64,000 nt of DNA from Marsupella aquatica (Eukaryota; Marchantiophyta). Of the stretch, positions 43,411-57,235 are shown in pieces. The notes under the pieces are model-generated. The model was not told where the DNA came from and made no database searches. It saw only the letters and a program-made list of their open reading frames with translations. How positions within the stretch are numbered: the first letter of the stretch is position 1; the number at the start of each line of letters is the position of its first letter. Position numbers and translations under genes: made by a program. The stretch lies in NCBI GenBank assembly GCA_973895155.1, contig OZ316893.1, positions 21,142,001-21,206,000 on the forward strand, read 5' to 3'.

Positions 43411-44572
43411 ACTCTGTTATCATTTCGGTGTCGTTGTAGTTGTTGCTGGAGATGACCGCGGTTTCAGCCACGATCCTCGGGGCTGCCCTCTGGTCAGTTG
43501 CTGAGCGGAAGACGGCTGCAACCCAGGTGTGCATTTCGATCGGAGACTGTAGCGAGCGCTCTTTGAGAGAGTCGAGGACTGTCCGATGCCGTTCCCCTCT
43601 TTTTTCCATTTAACGCAGCGGTGGTTCTGTCCTCATTTGTGGGTGCCTCTACAAGTACGGGCATTCTGCTAGACGTTTTGAAAAGCCGTGGGAACTAGGC
43701 TTCTTTACTATAGTTTTCCTCAAATAGTGCATTGCCAGCAAATAGAAATTGTCTCAGTATCGTGTCAATTGTGATGTGTCTAGACAGGATTAATTATTTT
43801 CTCTTCCCATGTCGCTTTGTTCGAGCTTCGCTTTGTTAGACTGCGCGGTTACATTTCGTTTCGCTCGAACTCATCCGTCATAATTATGTTCTGTTGATCT
43901 CTTAATCATAATCCGACGAGGGTCCTTTTGAGTGATGGTGTTGTAGTCTTTCAGCTGCCTTTGTTCTTCTCATGGTGTGAATGATTTTAACCACTGTAGG
44001 ATTGTTTAATTGGCATTGCAGCCTGACATAGCATACCCTGACATCCTGGAAGTCTGAGGCCGGAGCTGCTACTCACCCAAGGGGGTGCCATCTTGTGGAG
44101 AATTGGTTCGTATTGAAGGTCTCAGAAATGGCAAGTACGTGACCTTCAGCATAGGTAGTAGTAATTTCATGGCAGTCCTTCTGTCTGTAAAGAGTACTTT
44201 GAAGATGGCTCGTTGATGTTGTTTGGTGCTTTCATGTCCTTGGGAAGTACCTTGAAGATTCTTGTTGCTGTTGTCCGGTTGTGGCCAAGATTGTGTGAAT
44301 TTTGGTGATTTCAGCAGATGAAGATTTATGACCTGAATGGGCAACCAAGGAGTTCATGCAGTCGTAGTAGCTTGTATGATCATTCACAAATATGGCACCG
44401 TCCCCTACAGTTGTCGGTACAAAATCGTCTACAGCTAGCATAATATGATCCACAGTTTATACTCGTTCCCTCATATCTGGAATTCTAGAACCCCGGCTGA
44501 CGTGTTCTATCTACTCTTGTCATTTCAGCCGATAGATCAGGTTCCACATTTTTGCGATTGAGTGAGAAGCTG
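43411..44572 (+). other. DGAT1 5' region (promoter, 5' UTR and leader introns)
   Basis: The first accepted exon begins after a 'tgtcatttcag' acceptor at 44528, so at least one upstream exon exists. Bases 44529-44572 are open in frame with the DGAT1 start, so the real start may lie further upstream. A 53-codon open frame from about 43453 (MTAVSATILGAALW...) followed by donor-like 'cag|gtgtgc' is a candidate first exon, but its phase does not match 44529. No TATA box is convincing. Confidence 0.5.
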
Positions 44573-47500
44573 ATGGAGGCTACAGCTGATCCTGTAAGAG
44601 TAATCATCTATTGCACCACAACGATTTTGTCTCTCTGTTGTTGCTACGTGCTGCATTAGATTGGTTTCAGTCGAGTCGTGAGAGATCGAAGAGAGTATTG
44701 CATTACATCCATGGAAGGTGTTAAGACCTGCAATTATTCAAACCCCATTTGTTCTTGCTCTTATCAGGAGTCTTAACCTAATGCATATATCCTTTTAGGT
44801 TTAGTTAGTCGGAGAGTGTCTACTTCTGCTGCATACTAGTATTTGCTCGTAGATGATTATCTTTTGTTGCTGTTTACCAGTCGCTTGGTTGCGGAGTAGC
44901 TACCCAAGGGAGAGAGGAGCATGCTACGGGAAGTGTGAACTCATCAAGTTCAGAAGTAGACACAGCCTCTGAAGTTACCCAAGACATGACGACCGCCGAG
45001 GACATATCCAGTTTAGTGACTGATCCCGAACTGCGTCGAAGAAGAGCGAACATGGCAAGTGGACCTTCCACTGGGAGTACTGTATTATTACAAGATGAGC
45101 ACTCAGGGGAGAAGAAAGAGGCCAATGCCAGACGTGAAGACAAAAGTGCTGAAGATACCTATCGTCCGTCTTTTCCAGTACACAAAAGGCCGAGAGAGAG
45201 TCCACTTAGTTCTGATGCCATCTTCAGCCAGGTGATTTGCAACTTTGTTTGCAATACAACTTATGTTATCCTGTTAGGGGTTGTAAATTATGTTTTGCCG
45301 TCACAATAACTTCGCTGCTTACTTCGTCACTGAATAACGCGTCAAAACTAGATGTTGTGAAATGTAACAACTTTTGCGAGTTCATGTCGAAATCTCTTGC
45401 TTTTGAAGATTTCTTGGCCGCCAGGAATTGGTTTAAAAGGAGAATATTATTGTAGAGCCATGCAGGGCTCTTCAACTTATGTATAGTTTGCCTTGTGGCG
45501 GTCAACAGCAGACTCATCATAGAGAACTTGATGAAGGTATGTTTTACTTCTAGAAACATCTTTGAATTCTTGAGCGGTTAATTGGATCTGATGGATAGAT
45601 CGGTGTAGAACTGATGCTCTCTTATTTGCTTAGAACATGACGGTAGTCCTTTCAGAAATTGGAGTAGAAATAGTCAGATTTGGCCTGTGACTGGTACTGT
45701 ATTCTTCTCAAGCTCATTATACTGTGGCACAAATAATTCTCACGCGTTGTTTATTTGGTACCCGTGTGAACTTGCTGATTAGTGACATGTGTGTACTGTG
45801 GTTGTCCACTTGGACCCTTTCTTTGGGCTTCTCTCAGTATGGGCTGCTGATACAAACTGGTTTCTGGTTCAGCTCCAAGTCCTTGAGTGACTGGCCCCTC
45901 CTCATGGTTGGGTAAGTTGTTAAATTTGTAGTCGATTGTTTTACCATCTTTTAAAACATGTTTTATAGCACATGAACTACATGTTTTATATTTTGTCCCC
46001 ATATTTGAGACGCAATGGTGATTTAAATCGCAAATCTTTGATGCACATGCACATGATGGTTTTTGTAAATTGATATTGTTTGGTTTACGGTGCAGCTTAT
46101 CACTTCCTGTTTTCCCTCTTTGCTCATTTTTAGTGGAGAAGCTAGCAGCCCACCGTGAGGTGTCCGGAAGGGTAAAACTGCTGCTTGAGCCCGCAAATAT
46201 CGTACTTTGATTTAGGATTATACTACCTGAAAGTTGGATTCGCTGCAATAAATTTAAGCTCGCACTTAAACGCACCAATTTCCTTGGAAAGCATGGTCAT
46301 GGTTGTCACAGCCCAGTTTGTCAAACTAAATGTAGACAGTTTCCGTATATAGAGAAAGTCGTCGTCTACTGGAATCCATTCTTCCCGAATGCAGTTAAAG
46401 TGTCACTTTTAGGATAGTAAACGTGTGGCTGCATTATATTTGGGAGGATAGCTGCCATTACACAAGAGTTTTTGTGGTTGTTGTCACGTTTTGAATAAAG
46501 TAACTTTGTCTGTTGCCCAGATTGTATTCTTCTTCCATGTCATAATTACGACGGCTTCTGTCTTGTATCCCAGTTATGTCATCCACAGGTGGGTAGAATG
46601 AATCTCTCACAAAAATTGGAAAAACAGCACCTGACGCAAGCAGGGACTGAGTGCGTTTTTACTACTTTCTGCATCTGAATGATCTGCATAATGAATTTTC
46701 AAATCATGATAAGAATCCTCATGACTAATTGTGTAATTTGAGGTGAGCAAAAACTTTTGACTGACAATAGTTTAGTTACAATATGCAACAGCAACATCAG
46801 TGTACAGGTTGCTCAAATTCTTATCTATTGTTGAAAGGGATGTATTATTTCATGATTTTTCATTGGCATATGCGGAGCCCAACGGAAGTATTATCATCCT
46901 GGCAAGGAGTAACGGAAATCATCAGGTCTAAGTATATCCATTTTTGTCCGGCTTTTGCAGATGCAATTCAGCTATACCAGCAGGACTGATCCTCACTATG
47001 TTGTCAATCGTTGGCTGGATGAAGCTTGTTTCCTATGCCCACACAAACGGCGATTCTAGAGCTCTTAGAAAGAAAGGGAATAAGGTAGTTGCTATATATT
47101 TTCAATGTGTACTTGGTTCTCCGTATGTCCGGTCGGTTGTGGTCTAGCTAGTTCATTACTGCTAGGCATGAAACGTTACGGTCGGGGCCAACCTGACAAA
47201 GTTGTGAATGAAATGAAATAAGCTGGCCGTCTCTTTTTCTATAGTGTTCACCAAAGCGGGAATTTGATTTCAAGCAGGTGGACGTACCGACTGAAGCCAG
47301 CTCACTCGTTGAATATCCAGCGAACCTTACAGTATCTGATATAACTTATTTCATGGTGGCGCCCACCTTATGTTATCAAGTATGTGCTCTTCTGGCGTCT
47401 GCTACAATCTCAGGATGCTATTGATTTCGTAGACGCGTGAATACTGACAAAAGTCCACCACCCAGCATGTGGATGATGATTCTAGTAGTAGGGGGCAGAA

Positions 47501-50403
47501 AATGCTTTGAATGTAGAACGCATCGTTGCAGTCACAGAAAGGGAAGGTTTTCAGCAAGGATAGTGTATCTAGTCACTATACGAAATTCCACTATCTAGTC
47601 AGGTGTGTTCTAATGTTAGATACTTGCATTATTTCACTGTCGATATTTTGTTCAGATTGGCTATCCCCGCACAAAAACTGTCCGGAAGGGTTGGGTATTA
47701 CGACAGACTCTGAAGCTTCTTACGTTTACAGGACTGATGGGCTTCATTGTTGAGCAGGTGTGGCCAGGACTTTAGAGATATGAACGAGTTCTCCCTGCTT
47801 TACCTTTTAAATAAATTTGAGTTTTCCATCGATCAGACTCGCAAATTTTGGCAACCATCTAGTCAGAGTTTGTTCCTGTTGTTTCTAGCTGAACCTGCAG
47901 AGCTATTGAGCTTCCGTAACGGCACAAGTTGTCTGCTTTCTTGCAGTATATCAACCCAACTGTCCAGAACTCCACCCATCCTCTCAAAGGGAGCTATTTA
48001 AAGGCTCTAGAAAGAGTCCTGAAGCTGTCAATACCTACACTCTACGTGTGGCTGTGCTTATTTTATTGCTTCTTTCACTTGTGGTAAGTTGACACTGGCT
48101 GGTGTAAAGTTTGCGATTCTGTTCCGCGAATTATCTGACGTCCAAGTTTTCAGCAGTCATTAGCTGAAGTTGGTCTCTGCTGCAGTTTGTTGATTGGACA
48201 CTGCAGTCTTTTGAATGGTCTAAGGCTCTTCATCATATTGTGCTGTCCTTCATTTGTCCTTGTATGATTGCCGACTAGGAATGTGTGAAACGAATCGTCT
48301 GTTATGTTTCAAAGTTTCAGATTTATTAGTTTACAAATCGGAAAAGGATGATCTCAGGCTGAACATTCTGGCCGAGTTACTACGCTTCGGAGATCGGGAA
48401 TTTTATAAAGACTGGTGGAATGCAAAGACAGTCGAAGAGGTAGTTTGCAGGTCCCAATGTTTTGATTGGTTCACACGAGTGCTGTTATCGTAGTTTGAAT
48501 TTGGTGAAGTCGGTTGTTGATTACCGAGTTGTGTTTAAGGGGGGAAAGTTTGCAATCGTAAGTTTTGTTGGTAATCAATAGCGAAGTAGGATGTTCCTGA
48601 GCAGAACAAGTACAGGGTACTGTCAGACATATATACCATTAGTGCAAATGAGATGTAGTAATGGAACTTGGGTCCAAGGTTCGGGACATCAGTTGGGCAG
48701 GGTACTTTCAGACGGTCCTATTCTTCGGTGTTTAATGCTTTTCGCAAAAATTTAGAACCCATTCCAGAAATAGAACTCTGTTAATGGTTGTTCTATTTCT
48801 CTTGAATGATACACTAATAGTTTTTTCCGGGGTTTTGGCATTCCCTTATTTTGACGATCACAGTATTGGCGAATGTGGAACATGGTAAGAATTTACTGAG
48901 CATTGCAAACCTGTCCCCTTTATTGTTTCACAAGAGAGGAGGGTTGTGTCACTTTCAATTAGAACTGCGCATGAGCCTTCAGGCTATGAATATTCCGTCG
49001 CTGCAGTGGATTAGACATGAGATGGCGTTCTACAGACAGATCAGTGTCTGGGAGCAGAGTTCCTGTCAAGCTTTGATGCGATGTCTCTGCTTACACGAGT
49101 CGCGATCCCTTTTCCTTTTTCGGTTTCTCAAATCTGTCGCTGTGCAGCCTGTACATAGGTGGATGGTACGGCATGTATATTTTCCATGTCTTCGAGCAGG
49201 AATGCCCAAGGTAACTAACCTTTTTGTGTTGCAGCATAATCTTCGAATTTGAAGCATTGAAGGGTTTCGTAGCTAGGAAAGGTTTCAATACTTTCTGAAA
49301 CTGTAGTCTCGAAGCGCTCGTTCTGTCAAAAATGTTGAATTTGGATGAACTAGCCCATCTTGTCTTCATTGGGCACTTACATCTTCGTGGAATTGTGATG
49401 GGTTCTATTGTTGCAGAATGCCGCAGTGGTTGTGGTGTTTGCCTTATCAGGTGTATTTCATGAGGTATCTGACTGAAACAGTCCTTTCTTGACAGTAGGT
49501 ATTTTCCTTAAGAAATAGGCGTGAAATGAATCTGAACAGGCCAATGGACTGGCATTTAAAGTAACAACAGTTGAAAGAAGTTCATGAAGGAAGCCTTCTG
49601 GCCAAGGATTATTTAGCTACATGTGACACTGAAGTATACCTTGCTGCAGGCTGTCTGGATAGTTAATGCCTAGCTAAGTTGATCCTTTTGTCAGATAGAA
49701 TGTGAATTTGTGGACTGTCGTTCTTCACTTGTCTTCGTTTATCTGATTATTTCGTCGTCGTATACTTCTAGGTCTGTATTGGGATCCCTTGCCATATGCT
49801 TAGGTGCTGGGCTTTCCTTGGGATCATGTTCCAGGTATGTGCACCTATCATTTTTCTTTCATACTTGTCAGAACACAAATACAAAACTTTTGGTTGTTGG
49901 TAATATTTTTGGGCCACACATAGTCTGCATCATGGAAACAGTAGCCGTATCTGACATTTGTACTGGGCTGTACAGGTGCCTCTGGTCTTTCTGACAAATT
50001 ATCTTCAGAGACGCTTTCACAATCTATTGGTCAGTAGCAATCCGATCTGAAATAGCTTAGATGAATGTGGCCATTCTGCCTTGTTTCAACCTTATATCTG
50101 AACTTGGAAAGGCCATCAAGATAAAAGAGCTGAAGTGAACTATTCTGACCGTTTTGATTGGGAGAACTCTCGCTTGCGCTGTCAACAGAAATGAGGTTTA
50201 GGTTTTCTTGTTATGGCCGGATCGGAAACATGTTGAGCACTCTAATTGAGTAGGATTTTGGACGGCTTTGATGGAATGTGCAGCTTGGCAACATGGTCTT
50301 CTGGTTTTTCTTCTGCATTGTGGGACAGCCAATGTGCGTTCTACTTTACTACCACGATGTAGTGAATCACCAGCAACAACCAGTTCCTGGAGTCCGAAGT
50401 TGA
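44573..50403 (+). CDS. DGAT1: Diacylglycerol O-acyltransferase 1 (MBOAT family)
   Basis: Catalyses acyl-CoA + diacylglycerol to triacylglycerol in the ER membrane, the last step of oil synthesis. Exons: 44573-44593, 44881-45231, 45456-45536, 45838-45911, 46096-46171, 46521-46588, 46961-47084, 47245-47379, 47656-47757, 47947-48083, 48358-48439, 48864-48884, 49148-49210, 49417-49464, 49772-49834, 49976-50029, 50284-50403. All introns are GT-AG and phases agree, giving about 539 aa, a normal length. The variable acidic N-terminus (to about residue 100) is followed by '[20 protein letters not shown]', '[20 protein letters not shown]', '[11 protein letters not shown]', '[15 protein letters not shown]', 'FYKDWWN' (about 405-411), the micro-exon YWRMWNM, '[15 protein letters not shown]', 'SGVFHE' with the active-site His (about 460) and '[13 protein letters not shown]'. 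Several hydrophobic segments are membrane-spanning in the family. The start codon is uncertain. Confidence 0.95.
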
Positions 50404-52212
50404 CGGTTCTAATGCCGAGGATAAGCCATTGTAGCACGGTAATGGCAAGGCATCGGATTACTGTATTAACATCCTTCTATCGAAATCATACTCGCATCTT
50501 TGTAGACTTCACACATTCACAGGCCTTTTGATGGTCTAGCGGCACAGTCTTCCCAGTGTCATTACAGAGTACAAATGTAGGCTACGTTTCTACTATCAAG
50601 CAACCTTTTTGTCTCTCATGTATATATGTAAACTCGTGGAGCTCCCCGTCCCCTGCGAGTTTTGCTGCTGAGACCTAGCAAAGCTTGGTTCCATTGATGT
50701 TGATTTGGTGAAACTCTCGTACCAGCCGGCTATTGGAAACAAAACAGGAGTGCATCAATCAGGTTTCGGAGCTTTGAGTCCAATAGTAGTTTATCGATGC
50801 ACAAGTGACAAACCCAAGGTTTTGCCTTAGGCTTAGCTGAAGTCAAAAAGTGGCTTTGATCAGAAGATCAGAAAAAATTGGTGTACATTTCATGTGACGG
50901 AAGAGTATTCCTGGGTCATCCAGAAAATTTATCAAGCTTTCTATGAGTCTCGATAATGTAAGATTTGCCCTGGGATGGGCATGTAGTGGACACGACGTAG
51001 CAGAAGCGATTCTATCAGAGAACCCTAATGCAAATACAGCTTGTAACAAAACTTGGGCAAAAGTTGTATCTCTTGGTGTGCAAATTTGTAGTCACCCAAG
51101 GCAAGTCATCACCAATCTCTCTCAGCGGAAATGTAGAAGTTGTGGTCATTTTCCCTTCACTCTCGGGTTTCCTTAATCTCAATGCATTGCGGCATCTCAA
51201 GGGACAACATCTGCTGCACAATGGTACCCTTGCCAGAAATTGACGGTTTTAGCTGGGTCACCTGTGGCTGGGAGAGAGAAGATCGCTGGCTAACATTGTG
51301 ATTGTAAGTCACCGGCCGACATGTCGTGAAGTAAAACGAAATTGGTCAAAAGAGCATGAATCCTAGAGAAGGCTAAAACCATAATAGTAAAAGAGAGCAT
51401 GCAGCGAAAACAATACCAAGTATCGTTTTCACTACTATGAACATGTTAGCCATGGGGAGTATCACCGCACGACGGAAAAGTAATCAGAGATGTGATGAAT
51501 CAGACTGACACCTTTGCATATGCAATGAGCACTTCTATCTCCTCACCTGCGAGTGCACTCGAGCACTCCCTCGATAGTTCATTAAATAGGGGTTGATTCT
51601 GAGGCAAGGTGAGGTTGTGGCCGTTCACCTTAGCACTCCAATAATACACTGTTAATAAAAATTCTGGAAAGTGCTGCAATACATCATTAGAGTAGGATTG
51701 GCGCACTCAAGAGGCATGTGACTTGATGCACGAGATGAGATGGTACGATTTTGGGAATACCTGGTGGTTCATGCCTTCGAACTGCTACCCGCGGTGTTGT
51801 ACTCTAGACTGGTTATTCCACACTCCTTTCAGATGAATGCATTCCTGGTGGTGTTGAAAAGGATCGATACTCATAAATGCATTACTCATAAATGCTGAAA
51901 AGAATTGGCATTCATGAACGATCTTAGAAAGATCTTTCTAATGATTAGACTCCGTTCCATTCAATCAGCTGAGGGATACTCAATACTCCATTCATTTCTT
52001 CATTTGGTGGAATTACCAGTAGATAAGGGCAGTGAATCCTGAAACCTGTGGCAATAAGGTATTGCACGTGGATGATGGAGTTCTCACAGCGGAGCCATGA
52101 GTCACGGTAAAGAGTCATTGTTTTATGTTTTCTACACCGACTTAAGTAAACAGTGCACTTACACTGGTATTTATTTCCGGTTTCCTTTAAATGACACTAA
52201 TTGGAGATGCTA
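50404..52212. other. DGAT1 3' region and intergenic DNA
   Basis: The first few hundred bases are likely 3' untranslated region; the poly(A) site is not clear. No other gene is seen. Confidence 0.5.
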
Positions 52213-52408
52213 ATAATCACCTGTTTGTTTTTGTTTCTTTGTGGGAAAAGGTATTATGTATCTCACTGTTAAAAAAACAGAAGGTGTCGAACGGAGAAGC
52301 ATCATACCTAATCATCACCTGTTTGTTTTGTTTCTTTGGGGGAAAAGGTATTATACACCTATGTGCCAGAAAAACAAATGATACCAAAGGCAGGTGACCT
52401 ACCAAGGA
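52213..52408. repeat. Tandem duplication, about 98-bp unit
   Basis: Two copies of 'aatcatcacctgtttgtttt' plus 'gtttcttt.ggggaaaaggta', starting at about 52213 and 52310. Confidence 0.75.
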
Positions 52409-53460
52409 GTTATTTTTTTGATAGACCCCCAAACCCAACTTTTCTCCTTAAAACACCACTGGACATATAAAGGAGGAGTGTCCAAAATTTCTCCCTTTTT
52501 CCTATTTCTCTCCTTTACCCTGAGTTTTGCTCCTCAATTTCAGGAAAAATTATTAAAAATGGGGAAATGCGTGGAACCATATTCTTGTCATGGCTAGTGG
52601 CTCTTTAACAATCCCATGATATTTTGGGGTAAGTCAATGTAAGGTCTATCCAGGGCTATCAATGGTCTGTATCACTCACGGGTCCCATCAAGTACAAATT
52701 TTCATTTTGGGCGTTCATGAAGCATATAACTCTCCAATAAAGGCAACAAACCCCGATCAAAATTAGCACCTTGCCAGCAGCCACTAGTCTTGAAGAGGGA
52801 AAATCCATCAACATTAACCTTGTTTTCAAAGTTCCTTGAAAGACTTAAACTGACGATATCAGCACATGCGTTAACCACATAAATGGGTTGAATTAAAAGT
52901 GTTTTTCAAAATGACAGGTGCCTCAGCAGAAATCATCGACCCCTCCTCTCTTCTTTCTCCTTCTCCTGTTTCCACTCACATTGAGGTTACCCCTTCACTC
53001 GGATTTTTTGCAAGTTCAAGCTTGCAAGGCTAAAACATTTTAAGCCCTGAGTAACCCTTGTCATGTTGTGACAGCACTTGACGGACAAGTAGGAATGTCA
53101 TGTTTTGGCTATGGTACACATTGGGGCAAAACATTGCACAAAATGTTATTACTACATTTACGCAAAACTTAAATAATCAAATTTGCAAGTCAGCATGTGC
53201 AAACTTGAGTTGGGATGAGGAGAGTGTCCCAAACCTAGCTCAAGGGCCCCACTGGACGGGGAGTCTTATATGATGAATGACATTTGTGGTTGATAAACAC
53301 CCTAAACATACCAAAAAAACAAATTAACTGTACCCTTTTAGACCAAAAACCTAGGCTTTCGATGTAATTCTCTAAACTAGATTAATAGCCTTAATGTTCA
53401 TCCACCAAAATGTATAACTTTTCTATGAAGCTCAATAAAAAAAGCCATATACATATTTGC
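52409..53460. other. Intergenic, nothing recognised
   Basis: AT-rich; no coding or structural feature supported. Confidence 0.5.
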
Positions 53461-53463
53461 AAG

Positions 53464-53622
53464 TGATGGGTAGGAAGAAGAATTAGTGAGGACTAAGAAA
53501 ACCCAGCTACACAAGAGTTAACATCAAACCTGAAAAGCATGTGATGGGTAGGACGAAAAACAAGTGAGGACCCCAAGAAATCCAGCGTCACAAGACTTAA
53601 CATCAAACGTGAAAAGCTGACA
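53464..53622. repeat. Tandem duplication, about 79-bp unit
   Basis: 'tgatgggtagga.gaa', 'gtgagga', 'acatcaaac.tgaaaagc' occur twice in order, at 53465 and 53541. Confidence 0.8.
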
Positions 53623-54361
53623 ACAAAGGGGCCAAAAGCTGAAATAGAGGCAGGTTTCACATTCAAGAACAAAGTGCAGCAAATCTAAACATGGTACTAT
53701 GACACCTCAACAGTCTAGCACATGAGAGCATCTCCAACCCTCAATGAATAGCCTTCATGTTGACCGAACCCAGTAACAAAACTTGAAAAGTCATGTCCAA
53801 CCAATTCGCTGTAAGCTATTGGATATTCCAGCACTGGGTTCTGGATTATTGGATTTGTATTTGGAAGACAATTATGTAAGTTTGATTTTCTACTAGGTTC
53901 ATTGCTCGGTTTTTGAATTTCTAATCTATGGCCGTGTGGAGCAAGCTCTGTGACCTACCCTTACCCCCCTTTTGCAGACCCGTTACCTTGAAAACCACCA
54001 ACTGTATTATGAGCACACTCAGTTCAACTTTCTCTTGCTGAACAAAATTTATCATTACTGGAGGTGCATGTCAGTATTTGGAAACGGCAGGGAAAACTGG
54101 AGTTTGGGAAGAGAAGATGTCCAGGACCACAAGAGTCAACTTTGATCAGTTGGTCTCTACCCTTATGACCCCACTTATAAATCTGAGCTCTTCTTGTGGA
54201 GTACTGAAGTCCCGAACAATATACTCTCATGGATTGAATCAAGACCTCTGGCATTAGATACAAAAGTGGGCAATTCCCATTCAGAAAGCACATTGCATCA
54301 TGGCAAAGCTATGTGCTCTCTATTGGGGTTGTCCATGTTCCTTATATATATGACTTGTGAA
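53623..54361. other. Intergenic, nothing recognised
   Basis: AT-rich, no motif or reading frame that I can support. Confidence 0.45.
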
Positions 54362-54465
54362 TTTGGGGAAGACTTATTTATTGTAAATCCAAATAAGTAT
54401 AACTCGTGTACTCGTTAAGGTTTCTTGGTTTAATTGACTTGGCCTCATATTAAGTCTTCCCCAAA
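54362..54465. repeat. Foldback: 15-bp inverted repeat
   Basis: TTTGGGGAAGACTTA at 54362-54376 and its exact reverse complement at 54451-54465, with a 74-base loop. It could be a small MITE or a hairpin transcript; no target duplication was recognised. Confidence 0.65.
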
Positions 54466-56402
54466 GTAGATAAGTTTGGGGACCATGACAGTTGTTATTA
54501 TAGATCACGAACTACCTCGTCGTCGAACGACAAGTAGGTGTTCTTAGCATGCCAATGTGCTACCTACTTGGGATGCCTTAATCACCATTTGCTTTGACAA
54601 CGATTTGATAGGAGCTTGGGATGCTACTGCTGTTGTACACCTCAAACTGCTTTGTCAATGACATACATGTCCTTGGCAATGTAATGTGGTACATGAATGG
54701 GATCTTCGTTTTGGCTTGACAATCTACTTGTGACTGCAAATTGCTGGATGTTATGATTGTAGTTGTGCAATAGGCAATTTGTGATACAATGGTGATACAA
54801 TAGTACACTTGTGGTACAGACAACAGTTATACAAAAGGACCTTTGCTTCATAGTCTTCAACGTCAACAGCACCCTGAGATTGAAGGGGGGACTACCTGAT
54901 CACGTCCTTCACAAGAGGACTTGGGTTCCACCATGAAGTAAGCTCTATCAAATATCTTAATGTTGGCTCGGTGATTCGAATGTCTGAGCTTGGATTGTTA
55001 CTATTTTCCACTTGCGTGCTATCAAACCAGCTACGGGTTGTGAGAAATTTGCAAAGTTACTTGTATTGTGACGGCTACTTCAACTTCACAGTAGGGATTG
55101 TTTCAAAGAGTTTTGGATCCCATGCTACTGTGTTTTCTAAAAGATAAGTTTAATAGTTGAGTAAGAGGTGGAAGATATTACTTATTTGTTGTGCAAGTAG
55201 CTTGAACATGAACTGTCTGAGGAGAACATATAAAGAAGACCCCAAGGCATAAATTTATACATTTTTTCTACAAATTCTCTCTCTACATTTTCCCACTTTA
55301 CTGTCATAGATTCGCCTCTCAGGTCCATCCCTACAGTTGGGAAAATTTTTATACCATCAGTGCATGACAATGTTAGGGTCCTATGGAACCTAGACTGAAC
55401 CCGCAGTGTACCTACCAATAGAACCCAGAAATCAGGTCGCTGCAGTTGAATCACCACCAAATACCATAATCAGCATTCCTAACAAGGGTGGACGGGGTGG
55501 TACACTCAAGTGGTTGTTTTGCTTGGGTCTGGTTTTTCCTGTTTCTTTCAAAGCATAAATCACTCCCAACACCAGATGTGAAAAAGAGAAATGCCCTCTC
55601 CCAAATGGAAGAAGCAATCCAAACTATGATAGAAGGACGGAAGAAATAATGGTAGAGAAATAATTTGGCTTCCCCCCAAAAGGTGAAAAAAATGCAGGCT
55701 TAGTGTATCCCTGATGAGATTGCTGCCATGAATGACCGTTGGCTTTAAAAACGAATATAAGTTTTGATACTAAAGTGGAAGGAACTGGGGAGTTGCCTTC
55801 TTTGTTTCACACAAGAGCATGAGGTCATTGTCTTAATATTAAGTATTTTTCTAAAGGCATTCTGCCTTTTTCATACAAATTTTGTGTTTGGGAGGCCAAC
55901 TAAATATTTCTCTATGCCAATTTCCCCAAACTCTTCCAACTAAAGCATGAAAATGTGTTTTCTCATTTAAAATAAAATTCACCATATACACAACGCAAAG
56001 AATTGAAGCCCGGATGGAACAAGCCCACGAATAATGCAATCCTCCATGTACCATGACACTCTTTTACACTTTCACTTGTTGATGCCCTTCTTATTTGTTC
56101 AAAAATGTTTTGAAATGAAATTTGATCATCACTATCTCCCATTATGTCCAAGAGAATTGGAAGTTGTTCTGCTTGTTAGAAGAGGTTTGGAAACATCAAT
56201 CCAATGAGTCTCATAGAGTTTTCATGAAGAATTGAGAGAGCTATGATTTTGTAAAGATTACTTGGGCAACCTGCTGTTCAGACTTTGTGCTCCCAAATGT
56301 TTTCGAGCAGCTAACTGCTACACTCAATATCTCCCTCTACATCCAATGGAATAAACTGTTTATGGGTTTATTACAAAAGTTTGGAACAACAATTCCAACA
56401 AC
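54466..56402. other. Intergenic, nothing recognised
   Basis: AT-rich sequence with only short chance frames. Confidence 0.5.
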
Positions 56403-56405
56403 TTA

Positions 56406-56753
56406 GGGCCACTTTACAAGACGGGCGCGAGAATTTGAGTGCTTTCTACCAGGGCTGTAACAGAGCCCGACTTTTTGTGTACGGTAGGACTCTATACCAG
56501 ACCAAGGCACGAATGATGATAAAATCATAGGAGAAAGTGGCCTGCCCATTCTTGCACCTCCGGAGGTGCGATAGTCTAGCGCCCGGATGAGAGTCCATAC
56601 CAGAATGCAAGTTCGGTCCTTGCCCGCAGCTCAACTTGCCATGCCAGTCTTCTAAAGCAAGGAGTGCCTGGGTAGGCTGAAACAACGGTTGTTATTGATT
56701 CGATCCTGAAAAAAGAGGGACTAAATTACTGAGCCCGTCTTGTAAAGTGGCCC
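56406..56753. mobile_element. Tourist-like MITE 1 (348 bp)
   Basis: About 21-bp terminal inverted repeats starting GGGCCACTTTACAAGACG, flanked by TTA at 56403-56405 and 56754-56756. The GGGCC terminus and TTA duplication fit PIF/Harbinger-derived (Tourist) MITEs. The interior is non-coding. Confidence 0.85.
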
Positions 56754-57235
56754 TTAATGTTGTCAATTTTCATGGAAATTGAGAGACCTAGTTTCCAAAG
56801 ATGATAGTCTTACTTTCATTGAAAGAAATCACACATCGGGTCAATATGTACCATACTAGCGGGAAAGAGTGTTGCTACAATCCAAATGGGCTGAAAAAGT
56901 CTATCCAAGTGTTTTGGCAAACGTGGAGGTCCATTGGGGCTGCCACTTCTTTTAAAAGGCTGTTTTCTAAGAGAATGAAAAATTTGTCTTGAATTTTTTT
57001 AGAAAGGTTGGTTTTGTTTCTTTCTTGAAAGTTTGTCTGTCACCGGAATTGCGGGCAGACGATGACTCTTTTGGGGTGTAGAGTAAAAGAAAGTTAAAAA
57101 CGAGTTCATCTGTCAGTTCGTAATAATATCGTCGCCGTCGATCCAGTCCTTTGACGGTATCGCATAAAAGCCTTTAATCACGCTCTCATTGGTCAGAACT
57201 ATAAGGTACTATTCTCTCCACCTGTACGGAACAGC

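Noticed and set aside
45751-46278. 175-residue minus-strand ORF
   Set aside because: It lies antisense to DGAT1 exons 4-5 and the intron between them, with no homology of its own.
48254-48493. 79-residue ORF as a separate gene
   Set aside because: It is DGAT1 exon 11 (48358-48439) read through its flanking introns.
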